In this document: positions 10,716 through 21,668 of the stretch, piece after piece
Layout: the number at the start of each line of letters is the position of its first letter
How positions within the stretch are numbered: the first letter of the stretch is position 1
From: Nitrosomonas sp.
Lineage (GTDB): Bacteria; Pseudomonadota; Gammaproteobacteria; Burkholderiales; Nitrosomonadaceae
Direction of reading: 5' to 3'
NCBI RefSeq assembly: GCF_020852615.1
Contig: NZ_JADZAJ010000013.1
Coordinates: 1-64,000, forward strand
Length of the DNA stretch: 64,000 bases
The notes under the pieces: generated by a model
Seen by the model: the letters and a program-made list of their open reading frames with translations, nothing else
What the model was told of the DNA's origin: nothing
The model's database searches: none
Program-made: the position numbers and the translations under genes

Positions 10716-11965
10716 TGCGGGTGATGTAGCTGATATAACCGGTTAACAAGCTCGATCAACTGTTCACGTTCATGATCCGTTGCGTGATTCAGCACGGAAG
10801 AAGGAAGATGAAGAAATTTATTGGTTAAACCACTGCTAAATGATTCCAGCACTTTTTCGGGATCTTCCCCTTTGGCCAGCAGTTTGTATGCGCGAGCCAG
10901 CTCGTGGCGACGATACCGCTCTGCCTGATCACGCAGCGCCCGAATAGTCGGCACACTTTGCCGTGTGGCAACCCAGTGCATAAAATCAACAACATTGGAT
11001 TCAATAATTGTTTCTGCCTGGGTTACTGCACCCTGGCGGTTGTCCAGTCCTTCTTTGACAATATCTGCCAGATCATCCACATAATACAAAAATACATCAT
11101 CCAGCTCAGCCACTTCCGGTTCCACATCTCGCGGAACTGCCAGATCCACAATAAAAACCGGCCGATGTTTACGCTGTTTGATTGCCCGCTCCAGCATCCC
11201 TTTTCCAAGTATCGGTAACGGACTTGCAGTGGAAGTAATCACAATATCGTGCAACGCCAGCTGATCCGGTAATTCCCCCAGAGAAATGGCACGCGCATTA
11301 AAACGCTGGGCAAGTGCTTCCGCACGCTCTACCGTACGGTTTGCAACGGTCACTTGTATGGGATGTCTGGCAACAAAATGGGCAGCACACAGCTCAATCA
11401 TTTCACCGGCACCAATAAACAGGACTTTTTGTTCACTGATATTGCCGAAAATTCGCTCGGCCAGTCGCGCAGATGCGGCTGCCATTGAGACGGAACTTGC
11501 ACCTATTTCCGTAGAAGTACGCACCTCCTTGGCCACATAAAATGTGCGCTGAAACATTTTGTGCAGCAATAATCCCAGTGTCCCGGCCTGCTCGGCTGAT
11601 TTCACTGCATTTTTCATCTGCCCCAATATCTGTGGCTCACCCAGGACCATGGAATCAAGTCCGCTGGCAACACGAAAAGCATGTTTAACCGCCTGCTCCC
11701 GCAGAAGCTTGTAAAGATAGGGTTCTAAATCACCAATTCTAAGGTGGTGAAAATCAGCAAGCCAGCTGATCGCTTTATCCGGTGTATCGGTATTGCAATA
11801 TATTTCAGTACGGTTACAGGTCGAGACAATGGCCGCCTCTTTGACCAGCTGGTGACCTACCAGATCATGCAGCGCATGCCGCATTGATTCATCTGAAAAA
11901 GCCACGTGCTCACGTATGTCTAAAGGTGCTGTATGATGATTGACACCAAAAGCAAAAAGTTGCAT
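10712..11965 (-). CDS. hemA: Glutamyl-tRNA reductase
   Basis: '[13 protein letters not shown]', '[12 protein letters not shown]', '[19 protein letters not shown]'. Confidence 0.97.
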   Translation of the reverse strand: MQLFAFGVNHHTAPLDIREHVAFSDESMRHALHDLVGHQLVKEAAIVSTCNRTEIYCNTDTPDKAISWLADFHHLRIGDLEPYLYKLLREQAVKHAFRVASGLDSMVLGEPQILGQMKNAVKSAEQAGTLGLLLHKMFQRTFYVAKEVRTSTEIGASSVSMAAASARLAERIFGNISEQKVLFIGAGEMIELCAAHFVARHPIQVTVANRTVERAEALAQRFNARAISLGELPDQLALHDIVITSTASPLPILGKGMLERAIKQRKHRPVFIVDLAVPRDVEPEVAELDDVFLYYVDDLADIVKEGLDNRQGAVTQAETIIESNVVDFMHWVATRQSVPTIRALRDQAERYRRHELARAYKLLAKGEDPEKVLESFSSGLTNKFLHLPSSVLNHATDHEREQLIELVNRLYQLHHPQ

Positions 11966-12154
11966 GAAAAGTATCCTGCTGACACCAGTCCAAAGTTGGT
12001 CAATTATAACGGAAGTTATACCGCCTCATTCAATGGAAGTTCCGTAATCGCACGCTGTACAGCAACTTGCCCCCCAACTGTTCAGCCGGCCGGAATCCAG
12101 CTTGACACTGGGGCTGCGACATTTCTACCATAGCGGTTTCTTCAGGGAGTCATT

Positions 12155-13123
12155 GTGTCAATCGAGTCAATCAGAAACGTTATCGCCGGTGATATGAGTG
12201 CGGTGGATAATGTTATCCAGCAAAAACTTTATTCCCAGGTGGTGCTTGTCCGGCAAGTGAGTGAATACATCATTCACAGCGGTGGAAAAAGATTACGGCC
12301 GGCATTGGTTATCCTGGCAGCAGGATTGTTCGATTACCAGGGCGCACATCATCATAACCTGGCTGCAGTGGTTGAGTTTATTCATACGGCAACACTGTTG
12401 CACGATGATGTGGTGGATGAATCCGCGTTACGCCGCAATCAGGCTACTGCCAATGCACTGTTTGGAAATGCCGCCAGTGTGCTGGTGGGGGATTTTCTTT
12501 ATTCACGCGCATTTCAGATGATGGTAGAAGTTGAAAATATGCGGGTTATGGAAGTGCTGGCTGATGCCACCAATACCATTGCTGAAGGTGAAGTGCTCCA
12601 GTTAATCAACTGTCGCGATCCTGATGTAGAAGAAGAAAATTATCTGCAGGTCATCCGCTTCAAAACTGCCAAGCTTTTTGAGGCGGCTGCCCGGCTGGGA
12701 GCGATACTGGGAGGAGCCACACCAGCTGAAGAAGAAGCGCTGGCGGCTTACGGCATGCACCTGGGAACCGCATTCCAGCTCGTGGATGATGTGCTGGATT
12801 ATTCGGGAAATGATCAGGATACAGGCAAAAATCTGGGAGATGATCTGGCGGAAGGGAAACCAACCCTGCCACTGATATTTGCCATGCGCTCAGGCACACC
12901 GGAACAGGCAGGTATTGTCCGTCATGCAATCGAAAGTGGCGGAAAAGACGGGTTTGAGCCGATACTTAAAATCATTCAGGAAAGTGGTGCGCTTGATTAT
13001 GCCAGGCAATGCGCCCAGAATGAAGCCAGCCTGGCCATCTCTTCAATCACCGCCATTCGTGATTCTATCTATAAGCAATGTTTGCTAGAATTGGCCGAGT
13101 TTGCAATCACAAGAAATTATTAG
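12155..13123 (+). CDS. ispB: Polyprenyl (octaprenyl-type) diphosphate synthase
   Basis: 'GGKRLRPALVILAA', 'LLHDDVVDES', 'FQLVDDVLDY'; GTG start. Confidence 0.93.
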   Translation: MSIESIRNVIAGDMSAVDNVIQQKLYSQVVLVRQVSEYIIHSGGKRLRPALVILAAGLFDYQGAHHHNLAAVVEFIHTATLLHDDVVDESALRRNQATANALFGNAASVLVGDFLYSRAFQMMVEVENMRVMEVLADATNTIAEGEVLQLINCRDPDVEEENYLQVIRFKTAKLFEAAARLGAILGGATPAEEEALAAYGMHLGTAFQLVDDVLDYSGNDQDTGKNLGDDLAEGKPTLPLIFAMRSGTPEQAGIVRHAIESGGKDGFEPILKIIQESGALDYARQCAQNEASLAISSITAIRDSIYKQCLLELAEFAITRNY

Positions 13124-13233
13124 TGCTGAAACTGCTATGCCTGGTACGATCATCCATCATAACAACTGTCTCGCCGGCAGCTTGAGTGTTTTTCGCAAGT
13201 GTTAAAAATGTTAATTTAGTCAGCCGTTTCACT

Positions 13234-13310
13234 CGGGGTGTAGCTCAGCCTGGTAGAGTACTGCGTTCGGGACGCAGGAGCCGGAGGTTCAAATCCTCTC
13301 ACCCCGACCA
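13234..13310 (+). tRNA. tRNA-Pro (anticodon CGG)
   Basis: CGGGGTG...CACCCCG acceptor stem; D-arm GTAGCTCAGCCTGGTAGAGTAC; anticodon stem/loop CTGCG-TTCGGGA-CGCAG; T-loop GGTTCAAATCC; encoded CCA. Confidence 0.95.
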
Positions 13311-13805
13311 GGCATATGTATACTATATTTATCTGGCCCCGGAACATACGGACTCAGGCAGCAAAAGTACAATCCGCCCTCTGACAGCAGCATAACGCGT
13401 GGTGGCATGCCGCATGAGCGTAACAGTGCAAGTCACGACGCAATCAGACTGGTGCAAAGACATGCATATAGACTGTTTCCTGCTGTCTGGCGAAAAACTC
13501 TCCCGACCCCGGATCTGGCGCCGATACCCGGCCTCTTTCATACAGTATGTTTCCGCCCGGTTTTTCTGGAATGGCGTTACAATCTTTTAGAAAGTCTGAC
13601 AAATATCAGGCCGCAAGAGGTTTAGGGTCGTGGCTGGAAACTTCTCTCTCAAACCCTCTTCAGCAAACAGATGGACAGGGAATTAAGCTCCTCAGCAAGA
13701 CGGGGTCCGGGTTTCTGCTGGCCTGTCAAGCGGCTGTCATTTCGGCATACCCGGAAACTCCACCCAATATCCGCCGAAAAAATGTCACTTTCTTCGAATA
13801 AAGAG

Positions 13806-14261
13806 ATGACTATTAAATCATTTGACTGGAGGATACTGGAAATGGAAATCACCTGCTATCGCGATTCTGAAATCAAACGGGAAAAACGGACTCTGCCGGC
13901 AACCACCTATAATCTGGCTATTAAATTACTGGCCCGCTGTGAAACAAAACAGCTATTCATTCCCATTCGCAGCATGCAATACCTGGCTATCGTTGATACC
14001 GAAGAATTTGTATTTGTCGATAGTCAGCGTAAATGCTGGGTTGATATTGCCTGGCAAAATTTTCACTCACATGAACGCGAGGCACTTAATCAGCCGATAG
14101 AATATGAGGCCGTCTTTTACCGGGAAGATCAAACAGATCTTATGCAACGTCTGCAAAGTGAATTTCCGTTTGCTTTGAGCGCAATGATGGCCAGGCAGGC
14201 TCCCCGCGGCCAGGCGAAGATCATCTCTTTTCGGCAAAGAACGTTAACTGACAACCCCTGA
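13806..14261 (+). CDS. Hypothetical protein (~151 aa)
   Basis: Open frame from ATG 13806 (ORF track starts at 13671); regular protein-like composition; family not recognised. Confidence 0.65.
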   Translation: MTIKSFDWRILEMEITCYRDSEIKREKRTLPATTYNLAIKLLARCETKQLFIPIRSMQYLAIVDTEEFVFVDSQRKCWVDIAWQNFHSHEREALNQPIEYEAVFYREDQTDLMQRLQSEFPFALSAMMARQAPRGQAKIISFRQRTLTDNP

Positions 14262-14356
14262 CAGTGAAAATAAGGAGAGGTATCAGGCTGGAACACACCT
14301 GATATTGCTTTTATGATCACGTAAAAACGTAATCACCATAACGGCGTTCACCAGTT

Positions 14357-14381
14357 AAAAACCACCCCTGCAGGTGGTTTT
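14357..14381. terminator. Bidirectional rho-independent terminator between the convergent hypothetical gene and the cbb operon
   Basis: AAAACCACC-CCTGCA-GGTGGTTTT inverted repeat with T-runs on both strands. Confidence 0.75.
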
Positions 14382-14463
14382 ATCATTTTCTGGTACAGAC
14401 TATTGATTTGGGGGGAGAAGCTGTTACAGAATCCGGCCCGACAAAGTCAGGGATGTGTTTCTG

Positions 14464-14766
14464 TCAGGATTCATCACTGAGGTCAGTATTCCACCCGCTA
14501 TCCCTGGCGACAGAGATTCTGTGTGCATAGAAAGATGAATGCCGCTGCTGCAATTCTGGCGGCAAGCGACTGGGAAGGTGTGCATAAGGCTCCCACGCTG
14601 CATAAACCTCCTCATACAGATTCTGCATCTGGGACATGCTCCAATCCGTGCACCTTTCACTCTCGGGCAGGATGCCAAAAACCCAGGCATCAATCACAAT
14701 ACGTCCCAAGGGGGTCAACCCGCCATCTGCATCCTGGTCAACCCCCGAATAAGTTTGTTCGCTCAT
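14464..14766 (-). CDS. cbbN: CbbN-like conserved hypothetical protein at the end of the cbb operon
   Basis: 100 aa ORF immediately downstream of cbbO, same strand. A cbbLSQON arrangement is described for Nitrosomonas europaea; the symbol is assigned by position and size. Confidence 0.6.
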   Translation of the reverse strand: MSEQTYSGVDQDADGGLTPLGRIVIDAWVFGILPESERCTDWSMSQMQNLYEEVYAAWEPYAHLPSRLPPELQQRHSSFYAHRISVARDSGWNTDLSDES

Positions 14767-14785
14767 AAATCACCTTTAACTCACT

Positions 14786-17113
14786 TTAACGCGTCAATCC
14801 GGCATACAGCAGCGGCAACTTTTCCGGCAACCGCTCGATATGATCCACCACCATATAGTTCCGCATTCCAAAAATTCTGGATACATACTGATCTGCGCGA
14901 GGGTCGAGGCTCATGCAATAGGTCAGTATTCCGGAACGCCCTGCTTCTTCTACCGCCTTTTTAGTGTCAAACCGCAGGTATTGCGGATCACGCACGTCGA
15001 CATCAGCCGGTTCTCCGTCCGTTATCACCAGCAATAATCTCTTGGCAGCACGCTGCAGTTTCAGAAAATGGCTTGCATGACGTATGGCCGCCCCCATGCG
15101 TGTAGAAAGCTGGCCTGTCATACCCGCCAGTCTCATCTTGGGGACTTCATTGTAGGGCTGATCAAAATCCTTGAAACGGTAATACTCAACATCATGCCGG
15201 CCATCCGAACAGAAACCGTGTATTGCGAAAGGATCACCAATCCGGTTAATTGCATCTGCCAGCAGCACAGTTGCCTGCCTGGTCAAATCCAGCACTGTAA
15301 AATCCTGGCCATTCACCTTGTTATTAGTGGATTCAGACAGATCCAGCAGCACCATTACTGATATATCCCTTACCTTGCGCACCGCGCGCATCATGACACG
15401 CGGATCCGGGTGCTGTCCCATACGGATATCAATAAGTGATGAAATTGCGGCATTAATATCAATTTCATCGCCATCTTCCAGCTTGCGGATTCTTTGCACA
15501 CCTTGTGGCTGCATCGCATCCAGCAGGAATTTCATGCGATGAATTTCCCGCTTATACTGCGCAGCAATATCATCAATAATCTGGATATCCCCGAATATTG
15601 GTCGTTTTTCCTGAACGGTTGCCCACGCCGGACGCTCAAGCTGAATCTGATAATCCCACTCCGCATAGTGAATAGGTGAAGCAACCGGTTCCTTACCGAT
15701 TGATGTATTGTAGGAAACACCATAATCCTCATAAGGGAACAGTTCAGTCCCCAGCACCCATATTTCCTGAGCATCATCTCCGGCTGTTTCAACTTCAGTT
15801 TCGTTGATGAATTCCATAACACTCACATGCTTGCGTACCTGTTGGAGTGGCTCGTAGCCGGCAGCAATGGATCGCTCAAAATCGAATTCCTCAAATTCCC
15901 AGAAGTAGCGATTATCATCCAGATAAGGCGCTTTCAGCACATCCATTCTTGGATTGAACGATATTCTTTTGGCCATAATTTCATGTGCCAGCTGTACACC
16001 GATGTCCCAGCTTATCCGATTATCGGCCAAACGATCCTGCACATTGGCAAACAGCAACCGTCCCTGAATCACCCACTCATCCGGATCTTCATAGTCAGGG
16101 TCAATCAGGGCACGGGCAAGCCGGTTGAGATAGTCGCCGACCGTCACATTCATATCAGGGGTTGCGGTATGCAGCACGGACCACGTGTGCCGTAAACCAG
16201 GAAAACGGCGGATCGATAACGCCTCCACCCGTGCATCTTCGATAACAGAAATTACTGCCATCTGTAACGGATTCAGTGATTCAGCAGAAATCGGGTATTT
16301 TGTTTCTACAAGGTGTGCCGCTGCATGTGCCGCTGCTGCACGATACACTTCACTGGCTGCAATTTCACCATGGGCATCATAAGCATCCGGCAGGTGAATA
16401 ATGTAATCTTCGATAAAGGGGCGGTAACCTTCCCGGCTCTCAAAATCCCCCGATGTCGGACGCATGTAAAAATCACGTGCCCACAATGCGCGCAGATAAA
16501 TGTTGATACGCCGCTGGATATCGACAAACAGAGTACCTTTCCTTTCTCTTTGCAGAACAGCCTGTGATTCCTTGGAGCTCAAACTGAAATACAGAGCCTG
16601 CGCCTCGTAATCTGTGCGGTGGGCATGCGCACCCCACAACGCCCAGCGCCGCAAACCACCCAGGGTAAGCTGGTTGAACAGCACATCGAGCTTATCCAGC
16701 ATAGGACGAACACCCCGGGGCGCCTGGGCAGTAAATGTATTCAGAAACTGCAAATAATTTCGGAACAGGTCCGGGTCGCCCAATCGATTGGCAGCAGTAG
16801 CTGACGTAGCAATGATCATTTCTATCACAGCACCGGATGTTTTGGATGACAGCATCAGGCAGGTGGTCGCCAGATCACTGACAATATCATCCCCCACTTC
16901 TTTTACCACCAGCGGAATCTCATTGATCCAGACATCGACCAGCGTACGGTCGCGCCCAAGCCCCTGCAATGCAGAAACTCCCTTCAGATAATTATCTATT
17001 CCACGCAGAGACAGCGTCCTGATCGCATCAGGCCAGGTATTCTCAAGCAATGACCTGGACTCGGGCTGTAATGATTCCAGCAGCTCACTGTAATCTGTCA
17101 GATTCACACTCAT
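14786..17113 (-). CDS. cbbO: RuBisCO activase component CbbO (VWA domain)
   Basis: 775 aa; C-terminal VWA domain with MIDAS-type 'VMVLLDLSESTNN' and 'LLLVITDGEPADVD'; adjacent to cbbQ. Confidence 0.93.
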   Translation of the reverse strand: MSVNLTDYSELLESLQPESRSLLENTWPDAIRTLSLRGIDNYLKGVSALQGLGRDRTLVDVWINEIPLVVKEVGDDIVSDLATTCLMLSSKTSGAVIEMIIATSATAANRLGDPDLFRNYLQFLNTFTAQAPRGVRPMLDKLDVLFNQLTLGGLRRWALWGAHAHRTDYEAQALYFSLSSKESQAVLQRERKGTLFVDIQRRINIYLRALWARDFYMRPTSGDFESREGYRPFIEDYIIHLPDAYDAHGEIAASEVYRAAAAHAAAHLVETKYPISAESLNPLQMAVISVIEDARVEALSIRRFPGLRHTWSVLHTATPDMNVTVGDYLNRLARALIDPDYEDPDEWVIQGRLLFANVQDRLADNRISWDIGVQLAHEIMAKRISFNPRMDVLKAPYLDDNRYFWEFEEFDFERSIAAGYEPLQQVRKHVSVMEFINETEVETAGDDAQEIWVLGTELFPYEDYGVSYNTSIGKEPVASPIHYAEWDYQIQLERPAWATVQEKRPIFGDIQIIDDIAAQYKREIHRMKFLLDAMQPQGVQRIRKLEDGDEIDINAAISSLIDIRMGQHPDPRVMMRAVRKVRDISVMVLLDLSESTNNKVNGQDFTVLDLTRQATVLLADAINRIGDPFAIHGFCSDGRHDVEYYRFKDFDQPYNEVPKMRLAGMTGQLSTRMGAAIRHASHFLKLQRAAKRLLLVITDGEPADVDVRDPQYLRFDTKKAVEEAGRSGILTYCMSLDPRADQYVSRIFGMRNYMVVDHIERLPEKLPLLYAGLTR

Positions 17114-17153
17114 GATGTACCCCGAAGAAAGTTAATACCGGATAAATAGGTTG

Positions 17154-17957
17154 TCAGAAAAAAGTGGTAACTGCCGCATCAAGTGCGTCACGCATATCCG
17201 GATCATCAGTAATCGGACGAACCAGCGCCATACGGCAAGCTGCGTGAACCCCAACCCCCTTGGCGATCAGATTGCCGGCGTAGATCAGCATACGGGTCGA
17301 GATCCCCTCATCCAGCCCGTGTCCCTTCAGGTTACGGGCACGCTCGGCGATGGAAACCAATTTACCCGCAGTTGCTGCATCCACCCCTGTCTCATGTGAA
17401 ACGATCTCGGTCTCGATGTCATGTTGCGGATAATTGAAATCCAGTGCCCCAAAACGTTGCTTGGTCGATTGTTTCAAATCTTTCATCAAACTCTGATAGC
17501 CCGGGTTGTATGAAATTACCAGCTGAAAATCGGGATGAGCAGTGACCAGCTCACCTTTTTTCTCAAGTGGCAAAACCCGGCGATTATCCGTCAGCGGGTG
17601 AATCACCACAGTGGTATCCTGCCGTGCTTCGACCACTTCGTCCAGATAACAAATCGCACCATAACGCGCCGCTGTAGTCAGTGGACCATCCTGCCAGCGA
17701 GTTCCTTGTGCATCGAGCAAAAACCGGCCAACCAGATCAGAGGCAGTCATATCTTCGTTACATGCCACAGTAATCAGTGGTTTACCCAGTTTCCATGCCA
17801 TATATTCAACAAAGCGGGTTTTTCCGCACCCGGTTGGCCCCTTCAGCATCATAGGCATACGAACAGAATAGGCTGCTTCGTACAATGCCACTTCATCCAT
17901 AACCGGACGATAATATGGCTCATTCTTAACGATATATTGCTTGATAACGTCGCTCAT
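17154..17957 (-). CDS. cbbQ: RuBisCO activase component CbbQ (MoxR-type AAA+ ATPase)
   Basis: '[44 protein letters not shown]' Walker A; start at internal ATG ([18 protein letters not shown]). Confidence 0.95.
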   Translation of the reverse strand: MSDVIKQYIVKNEPYYRPVMDEVALYEAAYSVRMPMMLKGPTGCGKTRFVEYMAWKLGKPLITVACNEDMTASDLVGRFLLDAQGTRWQDGPLTTAARYGAICYLDEVVEARQDTTVVIHPLTDNRRVLPLEKKGELVTAHPDFQLVISYNPGYQSLMKDLKQSTKQRFGALDFNYPQHDIETEIVSHETGVDAATAGKLVSIAERARNLKGHGLDEGISTRMLIYAGNLIAKGVGVHAACRMALVRPITDDPDMRDALDAAVTTFF

Positions 17958-18002
17958 TTTTTCTCCAGCGTTAAAACGCGATTCGGTTATTAGGCAAAAC
18001 AA

Positions 18003-18032
18003 ACCCCCCGCCACTTTGCAGCAACGGGGGGT
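18003..18032 (-). terminator. Intra-operon hairpin/attenuator between cbbS and cbbQ
   Basis: On the minus strand ACCCCCCG-N14-CGGGGGGT followed by TTGTTTTG; lies between the cbbS stop and the cbbQ start. Confidence 0.65.
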
Positions 18033-18070
18033 GAGTTATACAGAACCCTTACTGCGTATTCAGATTAGTA

Positions 18071-18427
18071 TCAGACAGTCTTTCCGCGATAAACCACCAT
18101 AGCGGTTCCCTGGCTCTGGTTAAAGTTGTTATACCCTACCAGACGCACATGATTGTTTGGATTGGCTTTATGGCAAGCCTCTGCTTCAGCAAGAATACGA
18201 TCCACATCGGTCTCACCAAACATTGGCAACTTCCACATATACCAGTAATTGCTCATCAGAAATTCTGGCTCGGTATGCTCAACAGCCGGATTCCAGCCCT
18301 TTTTTACAATATATTCAACCTGCTTTCTGATCTGATCTTTATCCAGTGCTGGCAGATAGGAAAACGTTTCAAATTTACGGCTACCCGGATCAGTCAAACG
18401 GCTTTTATAATCAATTACTTCCGACAT
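18071..18427 (-). CDS. cbbS: Ribulose-bisphosphate carboxylase small subunit (form I)
   Basis: '[40 protein letters not shown]...[19 protein letters not shown]' RbcS signature. Confidence 0.98.
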   Translation of the reverse strand: MSEVIDYKSRLTDPGSRKFETFSYLPALDKDQIRKQVEYIVKKGWNPAVEHTEPEFLMSNYWYMWKLPMFGETDVDRILAEAEACHKANPNNHVRLVGYNNFNQSQGTAMVVYRGKTV

Positions 18428-18490
18428 ACATTAACTCCATTTAGATAATGATCCTTCCCATACGTTTTTTATACAGGAAGGGTGTTGATT

Positions 18491-19912
18491 TTACTTATGA
18501 GCTACGTCCAGTTTGTCTACCGTATCAAACTCAAATTTGATTTCTTTCCATGTTTCCATGGCGATCTTGAGTTCAGGGCTGTTCTTGGCTGCTTCAGTCA
18601 GAATCGCTTTACCTTCTTTCTCGACAGCGACTCCACGATTACGTGCTTCCACGCAAGCCTCAAGTGCCACGCGATTAGCTGCCGCACCGGCTGCATTACC
18701 CCATGGATGGCCTAAAGTACCGCCACCAAACTGCAAGCAGGCATCATCACCAAAAATGGTTACGAGTGCCGGCATATGCCAAACGTGGATACCACCGGAA
18801 GCTACCGGAATTACGCCAGGCATTGAACCCCAGTCCTGATCAAAGAAAATACCGCGGCTGCGATCTTCTTTGATGAATTTATCGCGCATAATATCGATCC
18901 AGCCTAGTGTGGCTTCGCGATCACCTTCCAGCTTGCCGACAACGGTACCGGAGTGCAGATGGTCACCACCGGACAGACGCAGAAGTTTAGCCAGTACGCG
19001 GAAATGGATACCATGATGCGGGTTGCGGTCAATTACCGCATGCATGGCACGGTGAATGTGCAGCAGCAGACCATTATTCCGACACCAGTTAGCCAGCCCG
19101 GTATTGGCACAGAAACCACCCGCAATGTAGTCATGCATAATAATTGGCGCACCCAGTTCTTTCGCATACTCAGCACGTTTGAACATTTCGTCAGGTGTGG
19201 GTGCAGTTACGTTCAGGTAGTGACCTTTGCGCTCACCTGTTTCACGTTCAGCTTTATGAATAGCTTCCATAACGAAATCGAAACGCTGGCGCCAGCGCAT
19301 AAACGGCTGGCTGTTGACGTTCTCGTCATCCTTCGTGAAGTCCAAACCACCACGCAGACATTCATATACCGCACGGCCATAGTTTTTAGCTGACAAACCC
19401 AGTTTAGGTTTGATAGTACAACCCAGGAAAGCACGTCCGTATTTGTTGAGAATATCGCGTTCAACCTGAATACCGTTAGGAGGGCCACCACAGGTTTTAA
19501 CATAGGCTATGGGGAAACGAACGTCCTCAAGACGCAATGATCTGACAGCCTTGAATCCAAACACATTGCCTGTCAAAGAGGTCAGCACGTTAACAACCGA
19601 CCCTTCTTCAAACAAATCAATTGGATAAGCAATGAAGGCATAGAAACAGGTATCATCACCCGGGACATCCTCGATACGGTACGCACGACCTTTGTAATAA
19701 TCCAGATCGGTCAGCAAATCGGTCCAAACTGTCGTCCAGGTTCCGGTTGAAGATTCTGCAGCAACCGCAGCAGCGGCTTCCTCACGATCCACTCCAGGCT
19801 GCGGTACGATTTTGAAGCACGCCAGAATATCTGTATCCTGAACGTTGTAATGAGGTTCCCAGTAGGTCTGCCGGTATTCTTTAACACCAGCGTTATAGGT
19901 TTTAACAGCCAT
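18491..19912 (-). CDS. cbbL: Ribulose-bisphosphate carboxylase large subunit (form IA-like)
   Basis: 473 aa from '[20 protein letters not shown]'; catalytic '[17 protein letters not shown]' and loop 6 '[10 protein letters not shown]'. Confidence 0.98.
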   Translation of the reverse strand: MAVKTYNAGVKEYRQTYWEPHYNVQDTDILACFKIVPQPGVDREEAAAAVAAESSTGTWTTVWTDLLTDLDYYKGRAYRIEDVPGDDTCFYAFIAYPIDLFEEGSVVNVLTSLTGNVFGFKAVRSLRLEDVRFPIAYVKTCGGPPNGIQVERDILNKYGRAFLGCTIKPKLGLSAKNYGRAVYECLRGGLDFTKDDENVNSQPFMRWRQRFDFVMEAIHKAERETGERKGHYLNVTAPTPDEMFKRAEYAKELGAPIIMHDYIAGGFCANTGLANWCRNNGLLLHIHRAMHAVIDRNPHHGIHFRVLAKLLRLSGGDHLHSGTVVGKLEGDREATLGWIDIMRDKFIKEDRSRGIFFDQDWGSMPGVIPVASGGIHVWHMPALVTIFGDDACLQFGGGTLGHPWGNAAGAAANRVALEACVEARNRGVAVEKEGKAILTEAAKNSPELKIAMETWKEIKFEFDTVDKLDVAHK

Positions 19913-20001
19913 TTCTTTCATCTCCTTGTAGAAATCCCGCCTTATTACCAGAAACCAAGGCAGGCATACAACGTTAAAAAACAATCTAAACTGCGGAAAG
20001 A

Positions 20002-20030
20002 ACTATAACATGGTGAAAATCATAAGTTAA
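20002..20030 (-). promoter_or_regulatory. Candidate sigma70-type cbbL promoter (TTAACT-17-TATAGT)
   Basis: Minus-strand TTAACT (20025-20030), 17-bp spacer, TATAGT (20002-20007), upstream of the cbbL start at 19912. Confidence 0.45.
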
Positions 20031-20117
20031 AATTAATAATTATAATAGTTACAATATACTATAGTTTATATATATGCTTTATCCCCTCTTTAACTCCATG
20101 TCTACGCACTGTTTATC

Positions 20118-21053
20118 ATGTTACATATCACCTTGCATCAACTAAAAATCTTTGAGTCAGTTGCACGCCTCCTCAACTTCACACATGCGGCTGAAGAACT
20201 GCATTTAACCCAGCCGGCTGTTTCCATTCAGATCAAACGGCTCGAAGAAATGATTGCGCTGCCTCTGTTTGAACAGATAGGCAAGCGTACTCACCTGACT
20301 GAAGCCGGCAAGGAGCTTTATCATTACAGCCGCGGCATTACACAGCAACTGGCCGATATGGAACTGGCACTCGATGAATTGAAGGGGCTGGAACGCGGCA
20401 AGCTGAGCATCTCTGTTGTCAGTACCGCCAATTATTTTATCCCCAACCTGCTGGCTAAATTCTGCCAGCGCTACCCTGGCATTACTATCAGCCTGCATGT
20501 TTCCAATCGTGAAAACGTACTTAAGCAACTGTCGGACAACACCATGGATCTGGCGATCATGGGACAGCCACCGGAGGGGCTGGATATTACCGCCGAGTCT
20601 TTCATGGAAAATCCACTGGTCATCATTGCTCCTCCTGAACACACTCTCTGCAACCGGAAACAAATCCCGGTCAAGCAACTGGAACGGGAGATTTTTCTGG
20701 TCAGAGAACCCGGCTCAGGTACCAGAAACGCAATGGAACGGTTCTTTGCACAAGAGAAAGTCAATATCCAGAAAGGTATGGAAGCGGATACTGCAGAAGC
20801 TATCAAACAAGGCATACAAGCCGGAATGGGGCTGGGAATTATGTCACTCCACACCATTAGACTGGAGCTTGAGGCCGGACGCATAAAAATACTGGATATA
20901 CAGGGCTTTCCCATCATGCGGTACTGGAACGTTGTCCACCAGAAAAACAAACGTCTCTCCAATGCCGCCAGCGTATTCAAACAATTCCTGCTGAATGAGG
21001 CCGCTGACCTTGTAGCGCTAAAGATACCACTGGTGTCAGAACAGACTGGTTAA
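20118..21053 (+). CDS. cbbR: LysR-type regulator CbbR, divergent from cbbL
   Basis: N-terminal HTH 'ITLHQLKIFESVARLLNFTHAAEELHLTQPAVSIQIKRLEE'; divergent from the RuBisCO operon. Confidence 0.93.
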   Translation: MLHITLHQLKIFESVARLLNFTHAAEELHLTQPAVSIQIKRLEEMIALPLFEQIGKRTHLTEAGKELYHYSRGITQQLADMELALDELKGLERGKLSISVVSTANYFIPNLLAKFCQRYPGITISLHVSNRENVLKQLSDNTMDLAIMGQPPEGLDITAESFMENPLVIIAPPEHTLCNRKQIPVKQLEREIFLVREPGSGTRNAMERFFAQEKVNIQKGMEADTAEAIKQGIQAGMGLGIMSLHTIRLELEAGRIKILDIQGFPIMRYWNVVHQKNKRLSNAASVFKQFLLNEAADLVALKIPLVSEQTG

Positions 21054-21228
21054 CCTCAAATCTGCGCACCACATATCTGCCTGAGCCTGCGTTAATCGAA
21101 ACCACACCCCGTCCCTGAACCTTCCCGGCAACACAACCTAAAATTTACTTAAGAATTTTTCCGGTAACCCGTTTACTGAAAGACCTGAATCCAACCCGCA
21201 ATATAAAAATTACTTAAGGAGTCAAGAA

Positions 21229-21624
21229 ATGACGGATAAAAATCTCAGATTTTTGGTGGTGGACGATTTTTCAACCATGCGCAGAATCATTCGCAATCTG
21301 CTCAAAGATCTCGGTTTTAATAACGTTGAAGAAGCTGAAGATGGGGCTATGGCTTTGAAGAAATTACGTGACAGCAATTTTGATTTTGTCGTTTCCGACT
21401 GGAATATGCCCAATATGGATGGGCTGACCATGCTGCAAAATGTCCGTGCAGATGATGCGCTAAAGGATATACCTGTACTGATGGTTACTGCCGAAGCAAA
21501 AAAGGAAAATATTATTGCAGCAGCACAGGCGGGAGCAAACGGATACATCGTCAAACCTTTTACCGCTGCCACCCTGGATGAAAAACTGAACAAAATTATT
21601 CAGAATATGGCAGTACACGCATAA
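21229..21624 (+). CDS. cheY: Chemotaxis response regulator CheY
   Basis: '[36 protein letters not shown]', '[15 protein letters not shown]', '[12 protein letters not shown]'. Confidence 0.96.
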   Translation: MTDKNLRFLVVDDFSTMRRIIRNLLKDLGFNNVEEAEDGAMALKKLRDSNFDFVVSDWNMPNMDGLTMLQNVRADDALKDIPVLMVTAEAKKENIIAAAQAGANGYIVKPFTAATLDEKLNKIIQNMAVHA

Positions 21625-21668
21625 ACGGTACCTTCTTATCGATCAACTAACAGGTATCAGCCACTAAC

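Noticed and set aside
13407-13625. Small ORF after tRNA-Pro as a possible gene or integrase remnant
   Set aside because: No family resemblance, overlapping alternative frames, no convincing ribosome-binding site.
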